Positions 52,452 through 61,247 of a stretch of DNA of 64,000 bases are shown in pieces. The notes beneath the pieces are model-generated. The model did not search any database, was not told where the DNA came from, and worked only from the letters and a program-made list of their open reading frames with translations. The position numbers and the translations under genes are program-made. Position 1 is the stretch's first letter. Each line of letters starts with the position of its first letter. The DNA comes from AP-15 sp963774345 (lineage in GTDB: Bacteria > Pseudomonadota > Alphaproteobacteria > ATCC43930 > CGMCC-115725): NCBI GenBank assembly GCA_963774345.1, contig CAVZFB010000065.1, positions 62,001-126,000 on the forward strand. Direction: 5' to 3'.

Positions 52452-53126
52452 ATGCCCTTGCGTCAAACGATCGGCATTTCCCTTGCCCTGTTGATGGCCT
52501 CCGCCGGCGCGATGGCCAAAACGGTGGAGAAGAGCACCTCCTACCATCCTGCCTCACCCGCCAACCTCGAACCTGAACAATCGGAAAATCGACCCGGAAA
52601 AGCGCGGGCTCCGCGCCGGGTCGCACACGGCCGCGCAACGATGCGGGCGGCCTTTCGTCACGGCGGGCGGACCCGCTATCAGCACCTGTCTTCGCGGCGC
52701 TTCGATGATGTTGGCGGCGGCGGCAATCTGTTCAATCCCGATTGGGGTGCGATGCATCCGGCCGGGACATCGGAGATCGGACAAGCGGCCTGGTACGGCC
52801 TAGTCGGCAATCGAACCTCGAGCGGCGAACCGCTCGACACGGTCACCCCCACCGCAGCCCATCGCTCACTGCCGCTCGGCTCCTGCGCCAAGGTGGTCAG
52901 TCTCGACACCGGGCGCTCGGTGATCGTCAAAATCAATGATCGCGGCCCCTATAATCGCCGCTTCATCATCGATTTGTCGCCCCGTGCCGCCGACGAGTTA
53001 GGGATGAGGCAAGCCGGAACAGCGGCCGTCGCGGTCCAGCCTCTGGCGGCCGGGGCGGCGGCCAGCGCCATCGCAAATCCAACTCCCGCCGTCTATCGCG
53101 GCGGGGGCGCCAGCGCGGTGCATTAA
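52452..53126 (+). CDS. rlpA: RlpA-family septal ring lytic transglycosylase
   Basis: 224 residues from ATG 52452. Signal peptide (QTIGISLALLMASAGAMA), then a Pro/Arg-rich low-complexity region, and the double-psi beta barrel (about 123-205) with GQAAWYGLVGNRTSSGEPLD, AAHRSLPLGSCAKV, VIVKINDRGPYNRRFIIDLS and AADELGM. RlpA cleaves denuded peptidoglycan at the septum. A SPOR domain usually at the C-terminus is missing; only a short Ala-rich tail follows. Intact. Confidence 0.9.
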   Translation: MPLRQTIGISLALLMASAGAMAKTVEKSTSYHPASPANLEPEQSENRPGKARAPRRVAHGRATMRAAFRHGGRTRYQHLSSRRFDDVGGGGNLFNPDWGAMHPAGTSEIGQAAWYGLVGNRTSSGEPLDTVTPTAAHRSLPLGSCAKVVSLDTGRSVIVKINDRGPYNRRFIIDLSPRAADELGMRQAGTAAVAVQPLAAGAAASAIANPTPAVYRGGGASAVH

Positions 53127-53417
53127 CCCTTCAGCGAGCGAGGCGGTCGCGCACCATGTTGCGCCGCCGGCCTATCGCTCTCTGAGTATCCCGGCGGTCG
53201 TGGCGATAATGTGATCGCAGGGCTTCGGTCGGCGCGTGGGTGACTGGGCGCCGATTTGCCCCGCCCGTCCGGTGACCGCTGTAAATCCGAATTGGTCCGG
53301 GCTAAACTCGATCAACGTCGAGCTATGCGGGTGACCGGCCAAGTCGCTTCTGCGATACGACTTTTTGCCGATGCCGCGGCCCGATGCACCACATAACTGC
53401 GGTAAGTGCGGGCTCAG

Positions 53418-54089
53418 ATGGATTTGTGGGCGGTCGTGCCGGTCAAGGAGCGGGATCGGGCCAAGGAACGGCTCGCTCCGTTGCTGCCGCCCGAGATGCG
53501 CCAGTCGCTCGCTTTGGCGATGCTCGAAGATGTGCTGACGGCCTTGGCTTCCGCTGCGGGCCTCGCAGGCCTCCTCGTCGTCACCGTCGACACGTCCGCG
53601 CGCCAGCTGGCCTTACGCTATGGTGCGCGCCTCGTCGAAGACGGCGCCCGCGACGGCCATACCGGCGCCGTCACCGCGACGGCGCGTTTGCTGACGGCCG
53701 AAGGTCGCGAGGGCATGCTGACCTTGCCCGGCGACATCCCGCTCGTCACCGCCGACGAGATCGGCCAGCTGGTTGCGGCGCACCGCCCGGCGCCCGCGTT
53801 TACGATCGTTCCGTCGCATGACGAGGGCGGCTCGAACGCGATCCTATGCTCGCCGCCCGACGCGGTGCCGCTGCGGTTCGGGGTCGACAGCTTTTTCCCG
53901 CATCTGCGGGCCGCCGAAGCGCAAGGCATAACGCCGACCGTGCTGCGTCTGCCGGGGATCGCGCTCGACATTGACAACCCCGAGGATCTCGCCGCCTTTG
54001 CGCTTCAGCCATCGCCCACGCGCACGCGCGCATTCCTGGCCGAGAATGCTATGTTGCCGTCATTGCTGCGCGCCGGGGAGCGCCTGTAG
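53418..54089 (+). CDS. cofC: 2-phospho-L-lactate guanylyltransferase (coenzyme F420 biosynthesis)
   Basis: 223 residues from ATG 53418. Nucleotidyltransferase fold with WAVVPVKERDRAKERLAPLL at the start, LPGDIPLVTADEI near 107 and NAILCSPPDAVPLRFGVDSF near 145, typical of CofC/FbiD. It activates phospholactate or phosphoenolpyruvate with GTP for F420 side-chain assembly. It is 13 bp upstream of fbiC. A 13-base match to the suf operator (CCGAATTGGTCCG at 53287) lies upstream. CofD and CofE are not in the window. Confidence 0.9.
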   Translation: MDLWAVVPVKERDRAKERLAPLLPPEMRQSLALAMLEDVLTALASAAGLAGLLVVTVDTSARQLALRYGARLVEDGARDGHTGAVTATARLLTAEGREGMLTLPGDIPLVTADEIGQLVAAHRPAPAFTIVPSHDEGGSNAILCSPPDAVPLRFGVDSFFPHLRAAEAQGITPTVLRLPGIALDIDNPEDLAAFALQPSPTRTRAFLAENAMLPSLLRAGERL

Positions 54090-54102
54090 GAGAGTTTTGG
54101 GA

Positions 54103-56536
54103 ATGACGATCGACGAGGTTTTGGAAGAGGCCCGAATGGCGCGGCGTCTTTCCGCTGACACGGCCCTGGCGCTCGCCGATACCGAAGGTGGGGATCAACG
54201 GCCGTTGATGACGCTCGCCGCGGCGCTGCGCGACGCCGGACATGGCGGCCTCGTATCCTATTCGCCCAAGGTCTTCATCCCGCTGACCCAGCTGTGCCGG
54301 GACGTCTGCCATTACTGTACCTTTGCCCATCCGCCACGCCGCGGAGAGCCGGTTTACCTGAGCGCCGAGGAGGTGCTGGCGATCGCCCGCGCGGGGGCCG
54401 AGGCCGGCTGCCATGAGGCTCTGTTCACCTTGGGCGACAAGCCGGAACTGCGCTACGCCGCGGCCCGCGAGGCGCTCGACCGGCTCGGCCACGAGACCAC
54501 GCTCTCCTACCTCGCCGAGATGGCCGGGCTGGTGCTGCGCGAAACCGGGCTGTTGCCGCATTTGAACCCCGGGATCATGACCCGCCCCGACATCGAGATG
54601 CTGCGCAAGGTATCAGCGTCGCAGGGGATCATGCTCGAAAGCGCCTCCGAGCGGCTGCGCCGTCGCGGCGGTCCCCATTTCGGCTCGCCCGACAAAGACC
54701 CGGCGGTGCGCCTCGAAACGATCCGGATGGCCGGCGAGGCGGCGGCGCCGTTCACCTCGGGCATCCTGATCGGCATCGGCGAGACCCGGCGCGAGCGCAT
54801 CGAGTCGCTGCTGGCGCTGCGCGATCTGCACGACCGCTACGGGCATATCCAGGAAATCATCATCCAAAATTTCCGGGCCAAGCCGGGCACCCGGATGGCG
54901 GATGCGCCCGAGCCCGACCTCGCCGACCATCTTTGGACGATTGCCGTCGCCCGGCTGGTCTTCGGGCCCGAAATGAGCATCCAGGCGCCGCCAAATTTGA
55001 ACCCCGGCGCGCTGGCCGAGATGATTGCCGCCGGGATCAACGATTGGGGCGGCGTGTCGCCGGTCACCCGTGACCACGTCAACCCCGAGGCGCCGTGGCC
55101 CGCGCTCGACCATCTGGCGCGGCAGACCGCCGCCGCCGGCAAGCTGCTGGCGCCGCGCCTCGCGATCTATCCCGGCTACACGCGCGAACCCGAGCGCTGG
55201 CTCGATCCGGCATTGCGCGCCCCGGTGCTGCAAGCGATGGACGCCGAAGGGTTCGCCCGCCCCGACACGTGGGTCGCTGGCTCGGGCAGCGAGCCGCCTG
55301 CCGAGACGAAAATACGCCCGGCCTCCGCCGGCGCCCCTTTGGCCGCCGTGCTCGACCGCGCGGCGGCCGGCGAAGCTCTGTCCGAAGACGAGATCGTGGG
55401 CCTGTTCCAGGCGCGCGGCGACGCCTTCGCCCAGGTTTGCGAGGCGGCCGACCGGCTGCGGCAGCGGGTCAACGGCGACACGGTCAGCTATGTCGTGACC
55501 CGCAACATCAACTACACTAACGTTTGCTATTTCCGCTGCCAGTTCTGCGCCTTCTCAAAGGGTAAGCTCAGCGAAAATCTGCGCGGCCGGCCCTATGACC
55601 TCGATCTCCCCGAGATCCAGCGTCGGGTCGAAGAGGCATGGGAGCGCGGCGCCACCGAGGTCTGCCTGCAAGGGCGGCATCCATCCCGAATATACCGGGG
55701 CCACCTATCTCGGAGTATGCCGAGCGATCAAGGAGGCGGTGCCCGACATCCACATCCACGCCTTTTCGCCGCTCGAAATTTGGCAGGGCGCCAAGACCCT
55801 GGGGCGGACGCTCTCCGACTTCCTACGCGAGCTGAAAGAGGCAGGGCTCAGCTCATTGCCCGGCACCGCCGCCGAGATCCTCGACGACGAGGTCCGCGCC
55901 GTGATCTGCCCCGACAAGATCAAGACGGCCCAATGGCTCGAGGTAATGGAAGCAGCCCACGGCGTCGGCCTGCGCAGCACGGTCACGATCATGTACGGGC
56001 ACGTCGACCGCTACGAGCACTGGGCGCGGCACCTGCTGCGGATCCGTGCGTTGCAGGCGAAGACCGGCGGCTTTACCGAATTCGTGCCGCTGCCGTTTGT
56101 GCCGATGGAGACGCCGATCTATCTGAAGGGCCACGCCCGCCGCGGCGCCACCTGGCGCGAGGCGGTGCTGATGCACGCAGTCGCCCGCCTGACGCTGCAC
56201 CCGGTCATCACCAACATCCAGACCTCTTGGGTCAAGATGGGCTATGGCGGCGCCGCCTATTGCCTTGATGCCGGCGCCAACGATATGGGCGGCACCCTGA
56301 TGAACGAGAGCATCACCCGCGCCGCTGGGGCCGTGCACGGCCAGGAGATGCCGCCCGAGGCGATGGAAGAGCTGATCCGTGGCATCGGCCGCAGGCCGCG
56401 TCAGCGCACCACCCTCTACGGCGATGCACCGCCGGCCCGCAAAGCCGCCTCCTTCGCCGCCGCCCCATTGACCGAGCCCGTCAACACCCCCGCCCGCCGC
56501 TATGAGCGGCGCCGCGAACAAGCCGCCGCCGATTGA
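54103..56536 (+). CDS. fbiC: 7,8-didemethyl-8-hydroxy-5-deazariboflavin (FO) synthase, CofG-CofH fusion (one frameshift)
   Basis: A two-domain radical SAM enzyme of about 810 residues that makes the deazaflavin FO from tyrosine and the flavin precursor. The CofG half has CRDVCHYCTF near 68, and the CofH half has CYFRCQFCAF near 475; both CxxxCxxC sites are intact. One extra G near 55672 shifts the frame within GATEVCLQG-GIHPEYTGATYLG, after which the protein continues normally. ATG 54103 follows AGGAGAG. Fused FbiC is typical of Actinobacteria and some Proteobacteria. Together with cofC it shows F420 capacity. Confidence 0.92.
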
Positions 56537-56641
56537 GGACATGGCGTAATCACAGAGAACCGGATTGCCGACAGCAACCAGGTAGGAACTGCGGGATTTC
56601 GAAAGAGAGCTTGAAGCGGATCGTAGAGCTTGGAGGAAGCC

Positions 56642-57448
56642 GTGACCGGGCGTTTACAGGACAAAGTCGCGCTAGTGGTGGGAGCGGGGTCGGTCGGGCC
56701 AGGCTGGGGAAACGGCAAGGCAGCGGCAACTCTATTCGCCCGCGAAGGGGCGAAGGTGCTTTGTGCCGACGTGAATGAAGCCGCCGCGAACGAAACCGCC
56801 GATTTGATCGGTAGGGAGAACGGCACCGCGAAAGCCATCCGCGCCGATGTGAGCAGCCATGACGACATCCGGCGCATGGTGAAGGCGTGCACGGATGCCT
56901 ACGGTCGGATCGATGTGGTCGACTATAATGTCGGCCTTGCCCATGTCGGAGGGGTCGTCGAGCTGCCGGAGGAGGATTGGGACCGGGTCTTCGCCGTGAA
57001 CCTCAAGGGCTGCTATCTGACAATGAAGCACGTGATCCCGATCATGGAGAAACAGGGCGGAGGCCCGATTATCAACATTTCCTCAGTCGCGGGCATCCGC
57101 TACTCGGGCGTGCCCTATGCCACCTACTACGTCACGAAAGCAGGGATGAATCACCTGACGCGCACCACCGCCGTGCAGTACGCACCGAAACACATCCGGG
57201 TGAACGCAGTCCTCCCCGGTCTTATGAAGACCCCGATGGTCGAGAAATCAGTCGGACTTGCCGCCGAATACGGCAAAGGCGATGTCGAGGAGATGTGGAG
57301 GATTCGTGACGCCCAATGCCCTATGGGCCACATGGGCGATGCCTGGGACGTTGCCTATGCCTGCCTGTATCTTGCTTCGGACGAGTCGAAATATGTCACG
57401 GGCCTTGAACTGGTTGTCGACGGAGGGCTTTCTCACAAGATCGCCTGA
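56642..57448 (+). CDS. SDR family NAD(P)-dependent oxidoreductase
   Basis: 268 residues from GTG 56642 with a strong ribosome site (GGAGGAAG). The cofactor loop reads VVGAGSVGPGWGNGKA, a longer glycine loop seen in one SDR subgroup. INISSVAGIRYSGV has the catalytic Ser, and YATYYVTKAGMNHL the Tyr and Lys. The last part (VTGLELVVDGGLSH) is the usual SDR end. The NVG segment of the classical NAG motif reads YNVGLAHVGG. The substrate is unknown. Intact. Confidence 0.9.
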   Translation: MTGRLQDKVALVVGAGSVGPGWGNGKAAATLFAREGAKVLCADVNEAAANETADLIGRENGTAKAIRADVSSHDDIRRMVKACTDAYGRIDVVDYNVGLAHVGGVVELPEEDWDRVFAVNLKGCYLTMKHVIPIMEKQGGGPIINISSVAGIRYSGVPYATYYVTKAGMNHLTRTTAVQYAPKHIRVNAVLPGLMKTPMVEKSVGLAAEYGKGDVEEMWRIRDAQCPMGHMGDAWDVAYACLYLASDESKYVTGLELVVDGGLSHKIA

Positions 57449-57549
57449 GAGGTTCGGCCGTACCAATGGGGCAGCATAGCCAAACCCTTGCAATTGCGCT
57501 CGCGATTAAAGAACGCCCCGCATCCGGAGCAGAACACGAGACGATGTGA

Positions 57550-57660
57550 GGGCCGTGGCGGGAGCACAAGGGCATGATGATCCATGTGCTGACAGCGAAT
57601 GCTGATCTGTCAGCGATCAAGGAGCGGGTGCGGGAGCTGAAGCTCTACGGGTCGGACTGA
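57550..57660 (+). pseudogene. Short C-terminal fragment of an unknown gene
   Basis: After an in-frame stop at 57547 the sequence reads WREHKGMMIHVLTANADL and ends in KERVRELKLYGSD. It looks like the last 35 codons of a gene whose upstream part is lost; ATG 57574 could start a 28-residue peptide. The family was not identified. Confidence 0.35.
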
Positions 57661-57721
57661 GAATGTCGGCCGCGGCGAGCGGGGGAGGATGGCCGCGTGA
57701 TCCATCGCCTAAGATATTCCG

Positions 57722-58459
57722 ATGAACCGACGGCGCTTTCTGTTGCGGGCGGCTGCATTGTTGAGTGCGGCACCCTATCGTGGATGGGCGACGCCGGTTG
57801 TGCGCGGGTTACCCCGATTGCGGCTTATCGATGCCCATACGGGTGGCACTTTCGATGGCGCCTATCGCGACGCCGATGGCCCGATCCCGCGGGTAATGGA
57901 TGAATTGTGCGTTTTCTTGCGCGATCAGCATTCCGGCCGGATGACCAGCATCGACGTCGGCGTCATCGACTTTCTCGCGAACGTCATGGCGGCTACGGGC
58001 CAGACCAGTGCCGTCATCCTGTCGGCCTTTCGCACGCCCGAAACCAACGCAATGCTAGCCCGCACCACCTTCGGGGTTGCCGAGAACAGCCAGCATCTTT
58101 ACGGCCGCGCGCTCGATGTGCGGTTCCCCACCAGGCTTGCCGACGCGATGGCCGCGGCGCGCGCGATGCGGCGCGGCGGCGTCGGCTGGTACCCGCGTTC
58201 CGGTTTCATCCATCTCGACACCGGTCCGGTACGCAACTGGGACCTCGAGAACGAGGGGCTGCAGGACCTGTTGATCACGCCGCGAGGAGCACCGTTTGCC
58301 CCGAACGGCAAGGGCGTGATGTTGTTCAATGGGCCCGGCACCCTGATCATCGGCGGCGGCAAACCTTCGGTCATATTGCCTGGGAAGGTTTTGGCCTCGT
58401 CGCGGCACCGTGTCGGTTTGTACCATCTTTTGGCAAAGGCGGCGACAACGGCGCGGTGA
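57722..58459 (+). CDS. DUF882 / YcbK-family (peptidase M15A-like) protein with Tat signal
   Basis: 245 residues. A twin-arginine signal (NRRRFLLRAAALLSAAP) directs export. The M15A fold residues are present: His and Asp in NSQHLYGRALDVRF near 123, and His in SGFIHLDTGPVRNW near 160, forming a zinc site, so it may be a murein peptidase as MepK/YcbK is. The C-terminal 65 residues (PRGAPFAPNGKGVML and following) are unusual for the family and unassigned. Intact. Confidence 0.9.
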   Translation: MNRRRFLLRAAALLSAAPYRGWATPVVRGLPRLRLIDAHTGGTFDGAYRDADGPIPRVMDELCVFLRDQHSGRMTSIDVGVIDFLANVMAATGQTSAVILSAFRTPETNAMLARTTFGVAENSQHLYGRALDVRFPTRLADAMAAARAMRRGGVGWYPRSGFIHLDTGPVRNWDLENEGLQDLLITPRGAPFAPNGKGVMLFNGPGTLIIGGGKPSVILPGKVLASSRHRVGLYHLLAKAATTAR

Positions 58460-60857
58460 CGGTAGCCCACGGGTCGGAAGGCGACGCTTCGGACGAGGTT
58501 CTCACGACCGCTTAGGGACAATTGATTATAATCGGACGCGCTATACCGCGCATCAGTGGCGTAGCGGACAGCGGGAGGACATCGTCATCACCAGCGAGCA
58601 CCGGGGCTATCCAGGCTTTCGTGGCAAGATCGGGCGAACTCGCGAGGAATCGGAGCCGCATTGGAATTTGCCGGTGCGCCCGCCGCCGGGGTCGCCGAAC
58701 ATCGTGATCGTCTTGATGGACGATATGGGTTGGGCGGATATCGGCTGTTACGGCTCGGAAATCGCCACCCCCAACATCGATGCGCTAGCCGGCCGGGGCA
58801 TTCGGTTTAGCCACTACACGACGCATCCGATCTGTTCGCCGGCGCGCGCCGCCTTGCTGACCGGGATCAACGCGCATTCGGTGGCGACCGGGTGGCTGGC
58901 CAACAACAATCCGGGCTTCCCCGGCTATTTCGGGGACATTCCGCTCGACGCGCCGACGATCGCCGAAACCCTGGGCGCGGCCGGATACGCGACGGCCGCG
59001 GTCGGCAAGTGGCACAATTCGACGGATGGCGCCGCGCCTAATCTCACCTGGCCGACCCATCGCGGCTTCGACCGGTTCTACGGGTTTCTCGAAGGCGAAA
59101 CCGGGTATTTCTTTCCGGCGCGCATCGTCTACAACAACACCGTCGCGCCGATCGACGCCTATCCCGAGGGCTACTACGCGACCGACGATTGGATGGAAAA
59201 GGCGATCGGCTTCGTGGCCGAGATCCGTAACCAGGACCCGACCCGGCCGTTCTTTCTCTATGTCGCCAACAATGCCGTGCACGGGCCGTTACAAGCCAAG
59301 GAAGCAGATCTGGCGAAATACCGCGGCCGGTACGATACCGGCTGGGACGCGGTCCGCGCCGCGCGCTTTCAGCGCCAGATAGCGATGGGGTTGGTCCCGG
59401 CGGGGAGCCGGCTTGCCGAGCGTGATCCGGCAGTGCCCGCCTGGGACGATGTTCCCGCCGACCAGCAGCGCCTCTTTGCGCGGCACATGGAAACCTATGC
59501 CGCAATGCTTGACTGCGCCGACCAGAATATCGGCCGCCTCGTGGCGTTGCTCGAAGAGCTCGGCGAGCTCGACAACACGATCTTTGTCTTCACTTCCGAC
59601 AATGGCGGCACCAATTCCGCCGGGCCCGCCGGCGCACTGCATTTCAACCGGCGCTATGCCGGGCTGCCGGGATTGCCGGTGGAGGTCGATCTGAAGCGCG
59701 AAGCTTGGATCGGCACCGGACGGGGATCCGCCGTTTATCCGATGGGTTGGGCGCAGGTCTCCAACACTCCGTTCCCATCCTACAAGACCTACACCGGCGG
59801 TGGCGGGCGACGGGTCAGCTTTGTCGTCTCGTGGCCCGATAAGCTCAAGGATTTCGGGGCCGTCCGTCGGCAGTTTGGCCATGTGATCGACATAATGCCG
59901 ACCCTGCTGGATCTCGCGGGTGTGCCGCCTCTCGAAACATCGCACGGCGACCCCGCCCAGCCGATGCAGGGCAAGAGCCTGGCGCCGGTGCTGCGGAATG
60001 GCGATGCACCGGCGCCGCGCAGCGAGCAGTATTACGAATGCTGGGCCAACCGGGCCTATTACCGCGACGGCTGGGTCGCGGTCTCGCTACAAAAGCGAGG
60101 CGAGGCCATCGATTTCGACAATTGGACATTGCACGCCCATGCCGAGGATTTCTCCGAGAGCATGGATTTGCGCCGCCAGCACCCGCAAAAGCTCGAGGAG
60201 CTGGTCGCGGCGTTCGACGCGGCCGCTTGGGCGAACATGGTCTACCCGCTCGACAACCGCACACCGGCGCAAAAATTCCTGGAGGTGCCGCCGCATCAGC
60301 GGCCTGCGGCCATCGGTCGCCGACGGTTTCTGCCGAACGGCCAGACCGTGCACCGCAATGTGATCGCTCCGCTGATCGGCAACCGGAATTTCGCCATCAC
60401 CGCGCGCTTTCGGCACGGTGCCGCCGACGAGGGCGTGCTGTTCGCGATCGGCGACGTCGCCGGGGGTCTGGTGCTTTACATCGAGGACGGCACCTTGCGA
60501 CTCACCTATAACGGGTTTGGCCGATTTCACACCTTGGCCGGCCCTGCGGTGCCGGAGGGCGAACGCAGTGCTGCGCTAGAATTCGAGGCGCTCGGCAGAC
60601 GGCGCGGCCGCGGCCGGCTGGTTCTCGATCGAAGCGACACCGGCGAGTGGCACGATCTCAGCCCGACCCTGATGGGCGGGTTTCACGAGGGGCTCGACAT
60701 CGGTCTCGATCGCCGCGCTCCGGTCGATTGGGTATTGTGGGAACGCCACGGCATTTTCCGCTACGGCGGAACGATCCGCGACGTCGTCGTCGAGTCCGGC
60801 CCGTTTGCTCCGGACATGAGCCTCGCCGCGGGCCAGCAGGGAAAATCGGACAGTTGA
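58410..60857 (+). CDS. Sulfatase (arylsulfatase A-like); start uncertain
   Basis: Calcium-dependent sulfatase. The formylglycine signature is HPICSPARAALLTG, with metal-binding VLMDDMGWADIGCYG before it and FTSDNGG, GGGGRRVSFVVSWPD and IDIMPTLLDLAG further on. A C-terminal beta domain of about 200 residues (RFRHGAADEGVLFAIGD and following) is an addition. The conserved N-terminus (GYPGFRGKIGRTREESEPHW) lies before the first usable TTG (58668), and no ATG, GTG or TTG occurs in frame between it and GTG 58410 inside the previous gene, so the real start may use a rare codon or be masked by an indel. It hydrolyses sulfate esters. Confidence 0.85.
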   Translation: MSVCTIFWQRRRQRRGDGSPRVGRRRFGRGSHDRLGTIDYNRTRYTAHQWRSGQREDIVITSEHRGYPGFRGKIGRTREESEPHWNLPVRPPPGSPNIVIVLMDDMGWADIGCYGSEIATPNIDALAGRGIRFSHYTTHPICSPARAALLTGINAHSVATGWLANNNPGFPGYFGDIPLDAPTIAETLGAAGYATAAVGKWHNSTDGAAPNLTWPTHRGFDRFYGFLEGETGYFFPARIVYNNTVAPIDAYPEGYYATDDWMEKAIGFVAEIRNQDPTRPFFLYVANNAVHGPLQAKEADLAKYRGRYDTGWDAVRAARFQRQIAMGLVPAGSRLAERDPAVPAWDDVPADQQRLFARHMETYAAMLDCADQNIGRLVALLEELGELDNTIFVFTSDNGGTNSAGPAGALHFNRRYAGLPGLPVEVDLKREAWIGTGRGSAVYPMGWAQVSNTPFPSYKTYTGGGGRRVSFVVSWPDKLKDFGAVRRQFGHVIDIMPTLLDLAGVPPLETSHGDPAQPMQGKSLAPVLRNGDAPAPRSEQYYECWANRAYYRDGWVAVSLQKRGEAIDFDNWTLHAHAEDFSESMDLRRQHPQKLEELVAAFDAAAWANMVYPLDNRTPAQKFLEVPPHQRPAAIGRRRFLPNGQTVHRNVIAPLIGNRNFAITARFRHGAADEGVLFAIGDVAGGLVLYIEDGTLRLTYNGFGRFHTLAGPAVPEGERSAALEFEALGRRRGRGRLVLDRSDTGEWHDLSPTLMGGFHEGLDIGLDRRAPVDWVLWERHGIFRYGGTIRDVVVESGPFAPDMSLAAGQQGKSDS

Positions 60858-61040
60858 TGGCCTGGATTACCACCGCGTCCGTCGCGTCGGATGCGGGAGG
60901 CGGCGTCCAAAAGCCGCTTGACATCGAGGGCCTCGGACGCGTTAACGGCGCGAGATTGGGAACGGCCGTTTCGACCCCAAAGGAGCCCTCTGATTGGCGA
61001 ACGGTGCTGACGCATGTCGCTGGGGGTTCAGGAGGATTTG

Positions 61041-61229
61041 ATGTCACGGCCCCGGGCCGCCGACGATTTCGAGACCATCCGTGCTCGCATGGAGGAGTTG
61101 CGGCGGGAGAAGCTGCCAGCGCAGCCCACCCCGGCGGCCGACACCAAACCCGCGGGTCATCGTGGCCCTTGCGCCTGCGGCCACAGTCTCTTCCCCGATG
61201 AGTGCGACGGATCGTGCAAGGCGTTTTGA
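61041..61229 (+). CDS. Small Cys-rich protein (62 aa), possibly zinc-binding
   Basis: ATG 61041 follows a perfect ribosome site (AGGAGGATT). A helical start (DDFETIRARMEELRREKL) precedes GPCACGHSLFPDECDGSCK, four cysteines and one histidine in a compact pattern that could bind zinc. It lies 18 bp before the alcohol dehydrogenase gene on the same strand. I do not know the family. Confidence 0.7.
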   Translation: MSRPRAADDFETIRARMEELRREKLPAQPTPAADTKPAGHRGPCACGHSLFPDECDGSCKAF

Positions 61230-61247
61230 CCTAGCCAGGAGGCGGTG

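Noticed and set aside
8460..55680. Programmed +1 frameshifting as a genome-wide system
   Set aside because: The sites share no slippery codon, stop codon or downstream structure, and the extra base is variable. Insertion-biased sequencing error explains them more simply.
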